From: Dasypus novemcinctus
Lineage: Eukaryota > Chordata > Mammalia > Cingulata > Dasypodidae
Reading direction: 5' to 3'
Assembly: GCF_030445035.2 (NCBI RefSeq)
Contig: NC_080673.1
Location: forward strand, 41,102,365 to 41,166,364
Length of the DNA: 64,000 nt
A model generated the notes under the pieces. That model did not search any database, was not told the DNA's origin, and saw only the letters and a list, made by a program, of their open reading frames with translations. The stretch's first letter is position 1, and each line of letters begins with the position of its first letter. Of this stretch, positions 34,851 through 46,994 are shown piece by piece. A program made the position numbers and the translations under genes.

Positions 34851-35399
34851 GCCCTTTCCCAGCACAGAGTCCTCCAAGAGGGAACTGAAAGCCAAATAAA
34901 AACATGGCCCTTCACTTTGGAGATAACTTGTCTTTATGCTCTTTGTTTCTTCTCTTAGAAACTTACTGTAATACACACTGAAAGCGTCACACTTACTGCC
35001 GCTGGTGTTTTTCCCTTTTCACTTAAACTGCAAGCAAAAAGTTCATCTTGTTTCCCCCCGCAAGTCACCAAGGCAATTCTGTTCTCATCTTCCCCTACCT
35101 CCTCGCCCTATACACACCTCCACTAGTACTGGAGGAAGAAAGAGGTCAAGGCATTATCACCTTACTTATTCATTTATTTGTATCTACCTGGTCCCAAAAA
35201 GGATTTCGGGCAACTCAAAGTGTATCACTACAATAAGCTATGATGCAATTTTAGATGAAAAGGAGATGAGGGCAATGGGACAGGGAGAGACCAGTGCTGG
35301 AGGAGAAGGAGGAAGCCAGGAGTGAAGTTAGCACCCAAAATGCATGTCAGTTATGGGAGCTGCGTGAGAAGGTCTAGATGTTGATGAAAATCCACTCTC
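34851..35399. other. Unrecognised sequence
   Basis: No gene or repeat is identified. Confidence 0.4.
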
Positions 35400-35403
35400 C
35401 TTC

Positions 35404-35893
35404 TGTTGCCAGGTAGACCTCCAGGCCCTTGGCCTCATCACGAGACAGAATCGTGAGAAAGAATTCAAGGATGCATCACAGTTAAAGCAAACACATAAAG
35501 AGTTTAATGTAAAGCAAAGTTCACACCCAAGACAGGAGGTCTAAGGCTGTACCCCCCTTCCTTCCTCCTTGGAAAGGAGGACTTGTAAGTTGCAACGTTC
35601 TCCTTGGTCCTGTCGTAAGCAAAAGGAGTGGAAACACGGCATTCTCGTGGGCTCCATAGGCCTGCCTGCCCGAGTGAGGGTGAGGGAAGAGGATAGAATA
35701 GGCTTCTCTTTCTCTGCTTCCTTCAGGCACCCACCTTGCGCGGCTGACTCCTCCCTGTTGCAGGCACAGGCAAAGATGGGTGGCCAAGAGCAGGAGGCTC
35801 AAGTAGGACGCAGGACGCAGTGTTATCTTGGTTGCTCTCGGCCTTCCCACGGCATCTGTCCTTTCCGGCAGGCCCCTGTTCTAGCCTGCCTCA
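35404..35893 (-). mobile_element. Probable solo LTR of an endogenous retrovirus (ERV1-like)
   Basis: Read on the minus strand, this 490-bp segment starts TGAGGCAGG and ends GGCAACA (TG...CA). An ATTAAA polyadenylation-type signal is followed by an R/U5-like region with gaattctttctcacgattc. A 4-bp direct repeat, cttc, flanks it at 35400-35403 and 35894-35897, as expected for ERV1 integration. A 4-bp match alone is weak, so the edges are provisional. No viral coding sequence accompanies it. Confidence 0.5.
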
Positions 35894-35897
35894 CTTC

Positions 35898-37354
35898 CTC
35901 GCCTCGCCCCGACTGGCACTATGGGGACAGCAATAGAAGAGCTGCGTGTGAAGAAACCCCTGAAAATGACAGCTTTGGCCTTTTTGCCTCTTCCATGAGG
36001 AGGAAAGCAACGGGGCCTCTCAATCTCCATCTGAGAGTTAGCAGAAGGCCAAATCACGGCTGTTTTCCGGATAAGGCTGTGCAGAAGGTTGGCCATGCAT
36101 TTGGCATGCTGGGAGCAGAGAGCAGATACGAGGAGACTAAAAAACCAAACCGAAACAATGAAATAACCTGGGGCTTTGTTTGGAAAATGCAGTTCTACCA
36201 CAAATTCAAGCCAGCTCTGACTTTATGACATGGAGCCACTGTAAGTTCTTTAGTCAATAAACTAAAGAACTATCAATGACCAAAGTGATCGCTTGGTATC
36301 ACGGGCATGTCAGGTCCCGTACTCAGCACTGGGGACCTGGAAACTACTTAGATGATTTCATATGTAAAGAATGTGTAGACTCACCTGCATCAGCTCCACA
36401 CATGCCACATCCTTTGTGTAGCTTCATGAATATGCCGCCTCCTCCTCATTTTATCCCGCTTATAGACTGAAGGTGTCCTAAAGTGACTGAGCGACAGTGT
36501 GGAGCTCCATTCCAATGTGTGTGTCTCTTCTACATGTCTGTACCTCGTTCCTTTCCCTGCCTTTCATTCTGGTCATCCCATCCCTCGCATGCCCCGTCCT
36601 TTCATCTCCATCTTCTCTTTGCTCTTCCCCTGCTGACTTGCCTCTGCTGCAAAGCTGCTGCTGGTATTTTTGGTTGCTCACTTGTGGGAATGCTGCTCTG
36701 GGGCCCATCAGCAGCCGCGGCACCACCGGGGGTCTTACTCTCCCCCATTTCGAAGGCGGTGTCTGAGTTACTTGCAATAGGTATTTACCCTGCACGCCCA
36801 GCATTCATGTTGCTTCGTTTCTGTTCGACTATCGATTCTCTCTCTTGGCAGCTGAGGGGTAGCTTTGATGTGGGGATGTGCTGTAGTGTCTGAAGGAGGG
36901 AGATGTTGGTGGGAGGATTTACACCTGTTTGAAGAATTCCTCCGCCCAATTGTTTTGAAGGGAGGAGCTCCGGGTGCATTCTCCTGGCTGGGAGCTGCTT
37001 TCCTGAACTCTCTGTCTCTCTCAACTGAAGTGCTTCCAAATAAAGATCTGAGTAACGAGATTTGATCTGAAGGGATTTGTTCTTAAACTCCAAGAATGTC
37101 TAGAAGCAATCCACGCCACCAGCAGATTTTGTTCCTTCCAGACAGTCAAAGGAGCTGCTCTGCTTGGGAGCTGGAAGGGGGGTGAGGGAGGTGTTTATTG
37201 TCCCTTTCACCATCCCATCTCCCCTTTAAATTTTTCTGCCCTAAGAGACGCCCCTGTTCTGTTGTGGCAACTCTCAGCACGTGAATAGTGCTTTCTGGGG
37301 GCCTCGCCTTTGTTAAGTAGATCTGCAGTGATACAGTAGAGATTTTAATGATTT
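35898..37354. other. Unique sequence before the palindrome
   Basis: No repeat family is recognised except a faint L2/MIR-like trace near 36300-36350. Open frames of up to about 136 codons are unsupported. The last few hundred bases are low in CpG and may be conserved non-coding DNA. Confidence 0.35.
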
Positions 37355-37407
37355 TAATGTGCAGTGCTGGGTTTTAATAGACTATTAAACTACAGCACTG
37401 CACATTA
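37355..37407. repeat. 53-bp near-perfect palindrome (hairpin-forming)
   Basis: Arms taatgtgcagtgctg (37355-37369) and cagcactgcacatta (37393-37407) are exact inverted repeats. Inward, positions 70/92 and 72/90 mismatch and 71/91 is G-T. Then 8 more pairs (37373-37380 with 37382-37389) close on a single central base, 37381. That is 23 of 26 positions paired, with no bulge. It belongs to no named repeat I recognise. Confidence 0.95.
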
Positions 37408-37892
37408 GCTGGCTATGGCACAACTGCAGAAATATCGAAGATGTGCTCTCAGGAAACCTCTATTTACTTTAATGGGGAGATGCTGCAATAGACTGAAATC
37501 TCTGCAAAGCAAGCAAAGGGAAAGTAAGGAGGAGGAGAAGACTGGGGAGTTGTGATCCAAGCGAAGCAAAATCTCTTCTTTCAGGGCAAGTCCTCGCCCA
37601 CTTGCAACCAACCCATGACTAGGTGGCCTGTCGCCCTGTTAGAGAAAGAGTCTCACCGAGTTCTGAGTTTCAAGGTCACCTGGCATTTCAGACTCACTCT
37701 TACGGGCCTCAAGGTTGGAGCAGTTTTGAGGCATGTGGTCATTTGTCTTAGTTTATTGGGCTATGGAGCTTTCATTTTTCCAGTTTCCTCTGCTCCCTGT
37801 GGCCTGAATGACAGGAGCCCATGGTAGATGATGCTCTTTGCAAAAGACATTTTTGCTCCAGAATTTTCTCCTTCTCTTAGGTGCCCCCATCC

Positions 37893-37993
37893 CAGCACAC
37901 ACATAGGCACACATGTACAACCACCTGTGCACACACAACCACACACACACAAAGCACATGCACACACCCACAAAAGCACGTGGGCACACACAT
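37893..37993 (+). repeat. Degenerate (CA)n microsatellite
   Basis: CA-rich, interrupted by G and T. Open frames of about 76 codons on both strands result from it and are not genes. Confidence 0.9.
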
Positions 37994-39439
37994 TAAATGC
38001 TTGCTTTCAGAAATGCAAACTCCAAAATTCCAGACTGTGTTCCCTCTCAACATTTTAGAGGAAGCTGGGCTAGTCTCTCCCCAGGAGAAAACCAGCAGAA
38101 TAAGATTTTAGATTCAGAAGCATCTAACATCGAGTCATTATGAAAAGTAAAACTATGAGTAGGTGATTTTTCACCTGTAATATTCTGCAGCAGAAATAAA
38201 TATTGGGAACAGAGCTATCCAAACCTTACTCAGATGAGGGATGTGAACAGCAATTCTCAAAAAAAACCTCTTAACTCAGACGCTTTTTCCTACTGTGCCT
38301 TCCTGCTGTAGAGCGACATTTAAAAACCAAATTGCAAATTCTTAAAAGACGCCGGTGCCTTCCCAGGATATTCTCCCCAAACCCACTCTTTAAGCAAACC
38401 TGGAAGCCCAGGATGCTGGGGGAGGCAGGAAGAACTGGAAAGACAAGGGAAGTATGCCCCAAATCCGAAGTACAGCAAGCCTTCCAGATCTGCCTGAGGA
38501 CTGCTCATTCAGCCTTGGGAGTAATGGCTTTCTCACCCAGCGACATTTTCTTCTAGGTAAGCAGACAAGAATGTTAATTCCATTCACGCTCACCCCCATG
38601 TGTTATTATGAGAAAGCGTGAGCTGCTATTTTCTCTCTTTCTTTTTTTAAACGGAGGCCTGTGAGGCCGGCAGGCAAGCAGCCCCGCAGGGTGGGATTCG
38701 GGGTAGGCCCGGGTGTCGGGCTTGCCTGTCGCCCCTTTAGGACCTGAAGCGCGAAGACAAGAAGGGAGCTTCACAGATGCATTTGGAAGCCCTTTTAAAA
38801 ATATTTTTTTAAAATAACAGGCCTATGGTTAAACATTTTCCCCGATTGCACGGGAAGGTATAAAATACCAAGGAAAAGACTCCCTTTTCTGCTTTACCCC
38901 CGGTCCTCAGAGTGAGCCACCGTGAAGAGTTTCAGTTTTTAGTTCTCTTGAGAGTTATTATAATTTTAAATGATCTGTTTATTTCAACTCAAGACACTCT
39001 CCAGCGATTCACCATGCTGCGAAGAGAAAAACGTGACTCCCAATACTTCCCACCTTGTTGGTCCTGCCACTTCTTCACCTCCATTGATTCACCTTGGAGA
39101 GCAACGGCAACCTTAGCAACAATGAGCTGAAAACCCCCAGGATAGGTGGCTGAGGGGCTACCAGGGGCCTGCTAGAGAGCCAAGGGAGGAGCTTCCTAAG
39201 AAGGAGGCAATGGCCTTGCAGGTGAGCGGGAAGGGGCTGGAGACTAGTGTCTTTTACTACGGGGCTTTGTCAGGTCCCAAGGGCAGCTTTTCCCCATTTG
39301 TTATGAGATTACAGGCACTTCGAGAAGTAGCAGCTTGATGGGCATGGTAAGGGCTTCCTTTAAGGACCTCAAGTGTCTTGCATCTGTCTTCAGTCATTCC
39401 AAAAATGTGTATGTCCATGCCGGCATTAAATACTCAATT
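37994..39439. other. Unique sequence
   Basis: No gene or repeat is recognised. AT-rich parts at 38100-38240 and 38780-38870 alternate with a CpG-containing stretch at 38650-38760. Confidence 0.35.
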
Positions 39440-39849
39440 ACACCTTAATGTTCCAACGCTTCACCCCTCCCTCTATCCACACCCTTCTGCATATAATTTT
39501 GCAGTGTCCCCCGCTGCTGGGAGGGCGAGGTGAAATTCCCATCCCAGGGTGTGGCCATGTGCCTTCCATGGACCAGGGAGATATTAGCAGACACAGCACA
39601 AACATGCTGGATCTTCCTTCTTCTTGTGCTCCTGCCATCTCCATGAGAATATGAGAAACCCGTAGAGCAGAGCCGTCCCAGCTAAGGTGCCCCAGCCGAA
39701 GCACAGATGGTGAGCAAGCCCAGTGGAGGGCAGCCATACCCAGCTTAAATCGGTGGGATCCCACAGGCCTGGGACCAATAAGTGATGGTCAGCCACTGCG
39801 TTTTGTAGTTTTAGTTAAGTGGCAATTTTGTGGCAAGAGTAACTTATTC
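39440..39849 (+). mobile_element. Probable ancient LTR or MER-type repeat
   Basis: The order agagcagagccgtcccagct, gaccaataagtgatggtcag, and gccactgcgttttgtagtttt with gtggcaattttgtggca resembles the 3' half of an old mammalian LTR-like repeat, with worn polyadenylation and terminal regions. The family name is uncertain and no TSD was found. Confidence 0.4.
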
Positions 39850-39954
39850 ACACCCCTACTGTCTTCCAGGCACTGTTGAGAACACTAGGGAAAGCAGGAA
39901 TGGATAAAACAGAGCCCTGTCTCTCATGGAGCTCCCATTTCTACTGGGCACTTC
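39850..39954 (-). mobile_element. L2 LINE 3' fragment, reverse
   Basis: The segments ctactgtcttccaggcactg, ataaaacagagccctgtctc and tcatggagctcccatttct match the reverse of the L2 3' end. Confidence 0.5.
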
Positions 39955-40110
39955 ACAGTCCACCCACTTAATCCCCCTAATCCTCCCATTTCTGAGATGA
40001 GCAAACAAAGGCTGAGCGAATTGCTAATGGTAATAACCTAGTAAGTCCTTGAACCCAAGTCTTCTGTCTCCAAATGTCTTCACTAGCCCATAACGCCCTC
40101 TGCCTTCTTC
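39955..40110 (+). mobile_element. MIR SINE
   Basis: The segments cccacttaatccccctaatcc, cccatttctgagatgagcaa and aagtccttgaacccaagtc are MIR. Confidence 0.7.
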
Positions 40111-41639
40111 TAAAGCCCTGCAGGCTCAGAGGGACCTGACTTGTGTGGAAAGTCTGATAGGATTTGCAAGACTGACCCAGAGAGGACTCTATTATCAACA
40201 AGGGAACAAGGAGAAACAAGTCTCATTTTTATCCCCTGAAATTGTTCCTCCTTGCAATTAAATCAATCTCTGTTTACAAGTATTTAGCATGACTCTAGAA
40301 ATTGCATTTTGAAATTATGCGAACAAGGAGAGAAGGCAGCCCACATAGTGAGTGATTCCTCGTGGGTAATTGGCTGCTGGTTCTGGCTCCAATGATGCCT
40401 TCTTTTTTAGAGCGTAATTAGTGATTTCAAAGGAAACTGTTAGAAATGGCCTAGCTCTCCACAGAAAGGCTTTTCTAGCTCCTAACATCAGGAGATCTAC
40501 TCAACTACATGCTGACAAATTTCCCTTTTTGTTTTTCTTCCTTTCATGATGACCTGCCAAGCTATTTTTCAAAGATTGGAAAGCTTTTGGGTGTACAGAG
40601 CTCTTCCAGATATGGGAGTAATATCGGATTCCCAACAGAAAATCAGGATCTCTTTGGAAAAGTGCCTTTCCTTTTTCTTTCTGTCTTCCTATTTTCTTTG
40701 AGAAACACAAAAAGTACCTGGATTTTAGCAAAGTATTTAGCAACACAAAAGCTTATTTATCTCTCATTAAAACAACAACAACAATAACAAAAAACCCTGG
40801 CAGGAGACAGGCTTGGGCTTCTATGGTGGTCTGTGACCAGCAAGGACAAGGTTCCTTCTGCCCTTCATCCTCTAGATCACCCCCATCGGTCAAGATAACT
40901 GCTGGAGGTCCAGCCATCAAATCTGCATTCAAGCACCGGGAAGGAGGAAGGGCTAGTTCCCTCAAGTTGAATGAACAACTATTAGGGATATTTCCCCAGA
41001 GTCCCACAAAAGAATTCACTTACTATTCATTGGTCAGAACTGAAGCATATGGTGCAATCTACTGTAAGAGAAGCTGGAAAAAACTACACCTAAAAAATCA
41101 GTCTTCTGTTATTGAAGAGGAAGAAAAGAATTGATGTTGGTGCTGTAAACTGGTTTCTGCCACAGAAAGTGACACTGAAGTAATGTGGACATGTAGACTG
41201 AGTGAGATTATGATTCAGTTTGTCTGAAACTAGTATTAAAACCAAAGAGACCTGGTTAATTCATCAATATTGTGTCAGGAGTTGGGATATAAAAAGGCTC
41301 TTCTCTTGTTCTGTTCAACAGTGTTACCTGTCATTTACGTGAGGATGTTGAGGGCCCTCTATCTATCTCTGCTGATGGCACAAACTTGGGAAGGTGAGCT
41401 GCCATGTCAGACAATAGAATCAGAATCTAGAAGCTCTAAAAAAGAAAGGCAGCTGGAAAGAAAGAGAAAATTTAACAGGAAAAAATATAAAAGCCAATAT
41501 TTAGGACTAAAAATTTAACTGCCTAAGTCCAGGATGAGAGAGACATTGGCTTGGCTGTGGCAGATTTCATCTGTACATTAGAAGTGAGATACAGTGAACA
41601 AAAGATCTAATGGGATCTGGCCTTTGACAGGAAGGAAAA
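40111..41639. other. Unique sequence, possible conserved non-coding block
   Basis: No gene is seen. 40230-40470 contains TAATTAG- and TAATTGG-like homeodomain core motifs in non-repetitive sequence. A (CAA)n run lies at 40769-40795. Confidence 0.35.
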
Positions 41640-41800
41640 CAGAAGTTAATATTTATGGAACACCTACCATAGGCCATGCCATCTGATGGGCCACATACAC
41701 TGATTCTGGATGTTGTGTGTCCTTACACCCCAGGTTAAGATAAGGTTGGTGACTGTTTCACACAGCAAGGAAGCACAGAGCTCTCTTCTTCCTCTACCCC
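41640..41800 (+). mobile_element. MIR SINE
   Basis: The segments agttaatatttatggaacacc, ccataggccatgccatctg and tttcacacagcaaggaag are MIR. Confidence 0.65.
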
Positions 41801-42284
41801 ACACTTCCTCACTCCAAAGATATCCGCCCCTATGTTGTGACTAGGGGAACTGAAAAGCCCTCTGGTTCACACTACTCGCTCTGCCAGAAATTCCTTTGTA
41901 GGGACTACTCCTCAGGAGACATGTTCTAACTGCTCAAGGCAGTGTTTTACTTGCTTGGGAGCTCTTTAGCCAGGTAGTGTTAAAAGCAATTAGTTTATCT
42001 GATTAAGCAATTTACAGTCTTTGTCACTTTGCAGAGAACTGGTCCCAGAAGAATCCAAGCATAACAGATAAGATATGAAGAGGAAAAGATGGAGGGAAAC
42101 ACCGCTGGGGACAGTGGGAGAGGCTGTGGGCGAGCCCCAGACATCAGAGAGGAGGAGGCAGGAGAGTCCGTGCTGGTGAGGTTGTGCTGAGTGTACACAG
42201 CACCCCTGTAGCATCCTTCAGAACAGAGGGGTAAGCTGAGGCTCAGGGTCAAACAAAAATTTCCAAACTGGTTGGTTCCAACTG
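41801..42284. other. Unrecognised sequence
   Basis: No gene or repeat is identified. The open frames on the minus strand lack recognisable motifs. Confidence 0.4.
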
Positions 42285-42469
42285 TACAGCTCCACAGTCT
42301 CCACACTGATTGCATACTAGAATAACCTGGAAACTCTTAGAGAACACCTTTGCTGGGGTCCCACCCCAGACTCATTAAATCAGAATATTGGGGAAGGGCC
42401 CCAGCCTGTGGCATTTATGTAAAGCTCCCAGGTGGGTCTAATGTGGAATAAGGGGGGTTGTCTTGGAGA
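42285..42469. mobile_element. hAT MITE, MER58/MER5A-like
   Basis: The segments ttgcatactagaataacctgg, gggtcccaccccagactc, attaaatcagaatattgggg, and agctcccaggtgggtctaatg are the internal order of the MER58/MER5A MITEs. The LTR at 42475 cuts its right end. Confidence 0.6.
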
Positions 42470-42474
42470 CCCTT

Positions 42475-42894
42475 TGTTAGAGAAAGTGCACTCATTGGAC
42501 ATGGAGACTGATGATTGCAGGCAGAAAGTTTATTGGGAAGCTCTTCCAATGGAGGGGGTCTGAAGAATAGACTTCAGCCCACTCCTGGAGGGTGGTAGAT
42601 ATGACTTTATATAGTACATCAACAGGTGGGGAAACTGAGCACAGCCTGGGGCCAAATGGCTAGGGATAGTGGGCTAGGAGGTAGGATATTCTTGGAATGT
42701 GGGAGGGGGCGGTTGTGCCTGGGTCCGGGAGGGGGTGAAGGCCCTTATTTGCTCCACTTTGCTCATTCTTAGTCCTGTAGGCTATGGAGGTTATGGCTAC
42801 AGGCTCCTTTCTTCAATTTGATGTCATGAGGAATTGAGTCATGGTCTTATGACCTGTTAATCATTGCAAACCTTGTAAGTGGGAACCTCTGTCA
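42475..42894 (-). mobile_element. Solo LTR of an endogenous retrovirus (5-bp TSD)
   Basis: On the minus strand this 420-bp segment runs TGACAGAGG ... CTCTAACA. It has a TATATAA-type box (complement of ctttatata at 42605-42613) and an AATAAA signal (complement of tttatt at 42529-42534) about 80 bp apart, as in an LTR promoter and terminator. The perfect 5-bp direct repeat ccctt (42470-42474 and 42895-42899) supports ERVL-type integration. No internal viral genes are present. Confidence 0.65.
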
Positions 42895-42899
42895 CCCTT

Positions 42900-45800
42900 G
42901 AAGTGGGTTTCTCAGGCAGGACGTCAGCTTCCCCTCCACGTAGGGATTTCCATAGGGGTGCGGGCATATTCCTCTGGTCTGCTTAGGAACTTCATTATCA
43001 TCAACACAAGCCTTCCCTCTGCCCAGTTCATGGCCTTGAGGAGATGACAAGCACTCCGTATCAAAACCTAGGAATCCCAGGAGAGTGAAGTATCACAAAT
43101 GCTGGAGCAAGCCAGCCTGGCCCCTTTATCTGTCCCAGGAAATTGCTTGAATTCATCTTTATTCCATGTCCCCATCTGAGTCCTTCTCTGGTTTTGTTTC
43201 TGCTAGAACCCCCCCCTCTTCCTAGAGTTTGTCCTTTGGGCTGGTCTGAAATAACCGCCTCCTCCATGACTTATTTCCTGGTTTCCAGAAAGGGGGCTCC
43301 TTGTGTCTCTCTCTACCCCTGGCGTGATCATGCCATGCACTTGGTGCTCTTACCTCTTCACTGTTGTAAGCTATCCTGGTGCTCACACCTGTGCCGGCAA
43401 ATCACCAGGGAAGCTACCTAGCTGTAAGGACTCTTGGCTGGCTAGACAAAGATTCCAGCTCCAAAGCGAGGGTGGGCTCGGAGTCTGTGTTTCTAGAAGC
43501 ACTGCCTATCCTTTGGTCCCTGGCATATGCAGCATGGTGTAAAATGGTGAGGAGGGAAACCTTCCTAGGTTCCTGTAGTTTTATGTAGTTGATGTGTATG
43601 TTCTATGTGTGTGGTCTGGTGTGTGTGGAGGGACGAGGGGAGAATGTTTAATTGTGTTATACAGGAATCACCAAGCATACATATTTCTGCCCTGGGAGGA
43701 AGGGATGACGAGAAAATTAATTCTCATTTTATGCCCCAAGTAGGCAGTGAATTTTTCTACCAGAAGAAATAAAAAATTCCCCTTCCATCTTCACAGTGTG
43801 GAGAATCGTGATTGCAGCAGAGAGTGAAGAGAATGTGGACAGAGAGCAAAGGAGAGAGACCAAGGCAGGGGATGGAAGGAAGGCATATGAGAGACAGTGT
43901 ACACAAGGGAGCAAGAGCAAGTGAGCTGTGGGCAGCCCGCATTTTGTAGGGCTTTTAGGAAGTCTGACCTTGAAGAAATTAGTAGATAGAGAACATAAGC
44001 TGAAACTAAGGATTTCCTGCAAATGAAACAAGAAAGAGATACCCCAGCGTAGGTCTCCCCAAGATAATAGCATCATAGACATATGAATGAGAAACTGGCA
44101 AATCTCAATGAAGAGCACTGAAGGCTAGACCAGAACAGAAGCTACTGTTTGGTCTGTTTGACCCACTGACTAAGTGTTCTCACATGTTCCCCGGTGTGGA
44201 GAAACCAGCAATCGAAATCAGATTCCCAAGGGTATGCCATATAATAGCTGTATATCAATAAACATCTGGAGTAAAATGTGTATTTCTAGATTGTTCTCTT
44301 TCCAGACTATGGTCTCAGTGATTGTCATGAATCCTTTGGGTAAAATCCCAAGAGAAACAAAAACAAACCCAGGTGATGCTGATGGTAGATGTAGATGCAG
44401 TCAGATTTAGTGCCCAGGAGAATAAGAAAGCAGGGGTCCTTCCAGATCCTGTGAGATGGCGAGACATAAATGATTTATCTAAGAGTGCATTTGATAGTGC
44501 TTAGCCAATGTGTCAATCTGTCAATAGAATCTTTGAAATGGAAAGTTGCTTGAGGGTAGAAATGATACTCTAATAAGGCTTTTCTCTAGTTTAGCACATC
44601 ACCTGGGTGGTCATCAGTGTTAGAAAAATGTTCTCTCACCAGCAGCCACGTGCCAGTGCCTGGAACTCAAGCATTCCCTTCTTGACTTCCTGCAGATCTT
44701 CTTTGTGGATAGTAATCTCCTCCTCTTCACTTGAAACATGAGAAATGGGAGATTAAACAAATAGCATCCCTCTGGGGGAAAACAAAGCCTGTGTCTAAAA
44801 TTGGATTCACCCACATTCCTTTGGGCTGGGTGGTTTATTCTCCGCATTTTTCAGAGTTAGATTTTGGTTAATTACTTCCCTGGGAGGAATATGATCAAGA
44901 TTAATTATGTTTGGAGGCACAAATAGCCAAACAAATGTATTGTCAGTTGTGTATAGATGCCCAAGGGAAATTTGAGGTGGAGAAGGGAAGCCAGAAGACA
45001 CAGATCCATAGCGGGTAGGCTTGCTTCAGATGGGATTTGAATCCTCATTTTGGAGGTTAAGATAAGAGCCCCCAATTTAAGTGCCGAATGTGCTGATCTT
45101 TATGTTTTGAATTGACCCTTCTGTGACTAAGGCTCCGTAGAAAGCAATCAGAACCATTGAAAGCTGACATTTCTCGAGCCAAGAGCAGTCTCTCCATACT
45201 CCCGCTATTGATTTGATTTGCCCAGGATGTTTTCTACTAGAGAGAGAGAGAACTGTGGAAGATGTTTGCATTTATTTTGAAGATCCTGTAACAGAGCTCC
45301 CTTCCTTGCTGCACAGGTTGGCATTCTGCATTCTGGAGAGGTCCTCAAACATTTCCTTTGATGACAACCTATTGGTTTTCCCAGAAGAGGCCTTGACCCT
45401 CCAACTTTCTCACATCTCCTTCCCCTTGTAAGGTTTTGCTGCCAAGTTCATTGCCCTTACTTATGGGCTTTCTGAAGGCAGGCAGATTTGCCTTTCCTTG
45501 GCAGCTCTCTCAGTGCTTGGCATTTCTCCCCTTTCCCTCCCACCCAGAGCATGAAGAGGTCATGGCTATTCCCTCCCATGTCTGAGCTTAGGTGCTGGAA
45601 GCCAGAGGGACCCCAGTGAACTTGGGGGTGGTGGAGGAGGCGGCTCACCTGGAAAGGCAAACATTTAGGGCCAGACGGATGTTATGAATGTCCAGGATGG
45701 GCAAGGAGCTGAAGATTTGGGAGATTCAGGAACTTAGACTTGGGTCTTAGAATACCTGGCTTCCCAGGTGGAACTTTACAGGGACCAGGGAATCAGGACT

Positions 45801-46235
45801 ATACATTCTATGACGGAAATCATTTGAAATGTTTGCCCAGATCAGATATTTGAAAAAAATCAACAGGTTTTGTAAATACCCCAGGAAAGATTTCTTTACC
45901 TACGGAAGAATAACAGGGACCCATGATAGACTTCGGTCTGTAAAAGCTCTGGAGTATGGTAAAAATTGTGGTCTGGATGGAGGGAAACCATAAGTTTTAT
46001 CAGAATCTGAATGAGCTAAAGGGCACATAAAAGTTGAAAACCATTAGTGGCCTGCACTGGCAGCCGCCCTACCCAGGCCCCTAGCACCTGCGAGACATCC
46101 AGGAAACCAGAAGGAGCTCCTCATCAGAAAAATATCGGTGCTGAGAAAATTGCCGAGTCCAGCCCAGTCCCCTTAAAAATCTATCCGCTATGGGAAGCCC
46201 TACCTAAGCAAGACAAAAAAGCGTAGAAATCATAA
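42900..46235. other. Unique sequence, about 3.3 kb
   Basis: No gene is supported. A GT-rich stretch lies at 43588-43635 and a weak L2 tail at about 44530-44610. 44780-44960 is AT-rich, non-repetitive and carries TTAATTA-type cores, so it may be conserved non-coding DNA. Open frames up to 129 codons (minus strand, 43729-44118) are unsupported. Confidence 0.35.
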
Positions 46236-46990
46236 AAGAACATGTTGACAAATATTTATTATATAAAATAAACAGTTTTACAAACAAAATTAAAAGCAAA
46301 TGATAGGCTAGTAAAATATTTATAATCTATGTAATAAAAGTAAATATCCATAATATATAAAAAATTTCCATAGATAAGAAAAAATGCAAAGAAAAAAGTT
46401 TGAAATTTTGGGAGAAAGCCCAACGAGTTAATTTACAGACAAGGATATTCAGACAGCTAAGAAGCCCCACAAACCTCTCTAGTGATCAGATATATACAAA
46501 TTAAAACAGAGAAACATATTTTCTACCAATTAGATTGAGAAAAATTAAGATGACTGATAACGGCTGATGTCTAGTCATAAGCTGTTAGTGGGAATAGAAA
46601 CTAATGTAATCTTTTTAGAGAGAAATTTGACAGTTACTAATTAAATTAAATATACACATGATTTTTGATGCAGAAATTTTACTTACTGGAATTTATTCAC
46701 CAAAAAATCACTCAAATGTGTACAATGTTTACTGAATCAAAATAATACTAAAAAACTGAAAACAACATAAACGTTGATTAATAGTAAAACGATTAATAAT
46801 ATATTACAATTGGCCTATCCTGTGGAATATTATGCAGCCATTTAAAATATTATCTATATGTTGATATGGAAGAAGATTCATGATATATTTTTTAGTTAAA
46901 AATTTATGCATATTATGATCCTATTTTTATCTTTATTATAAACTTTAGAACAATGTGTATATATATGTGTGTGTGTCCCTGGACACCCAT
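46236..46990 (+). mobile_element. L1/HAL1-type 3' end, plus orientation
   Basis: Old L1 or HAL1 3' sequence: cagatatatacaaattaaaac, ctgtggaatattatgcagcc, ttgatatggaagaagattcatg, ttatgatcctatttttatc. It is AT-rich and ends in TATG/TG repeats at 46955-46977. Confidence 0.7.
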
Positions 46991-46994
46991 GAAC

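Noticed and set aside
35569-36228. Plus-strand open frame of 219 codons, the longest in the window
   Set aside because: More than half of it lies antisense across a probable LTR. It has no recognisable domain and no splice or promoter context.
37355-37407. Naming the palindrome as a known microRNA
   Set aside because: I could not match either arm to a microRNA family with confidence, and the one-base centre gives an unusually tight loop.
38161-38176. Inverted AGGTGA/TCACCT pair with a 4-bp spacer as a receptor or T-box site
   Set aside because: A 6-bp inverted match is too short to claim in 64 kb without conservation or binding evidence.
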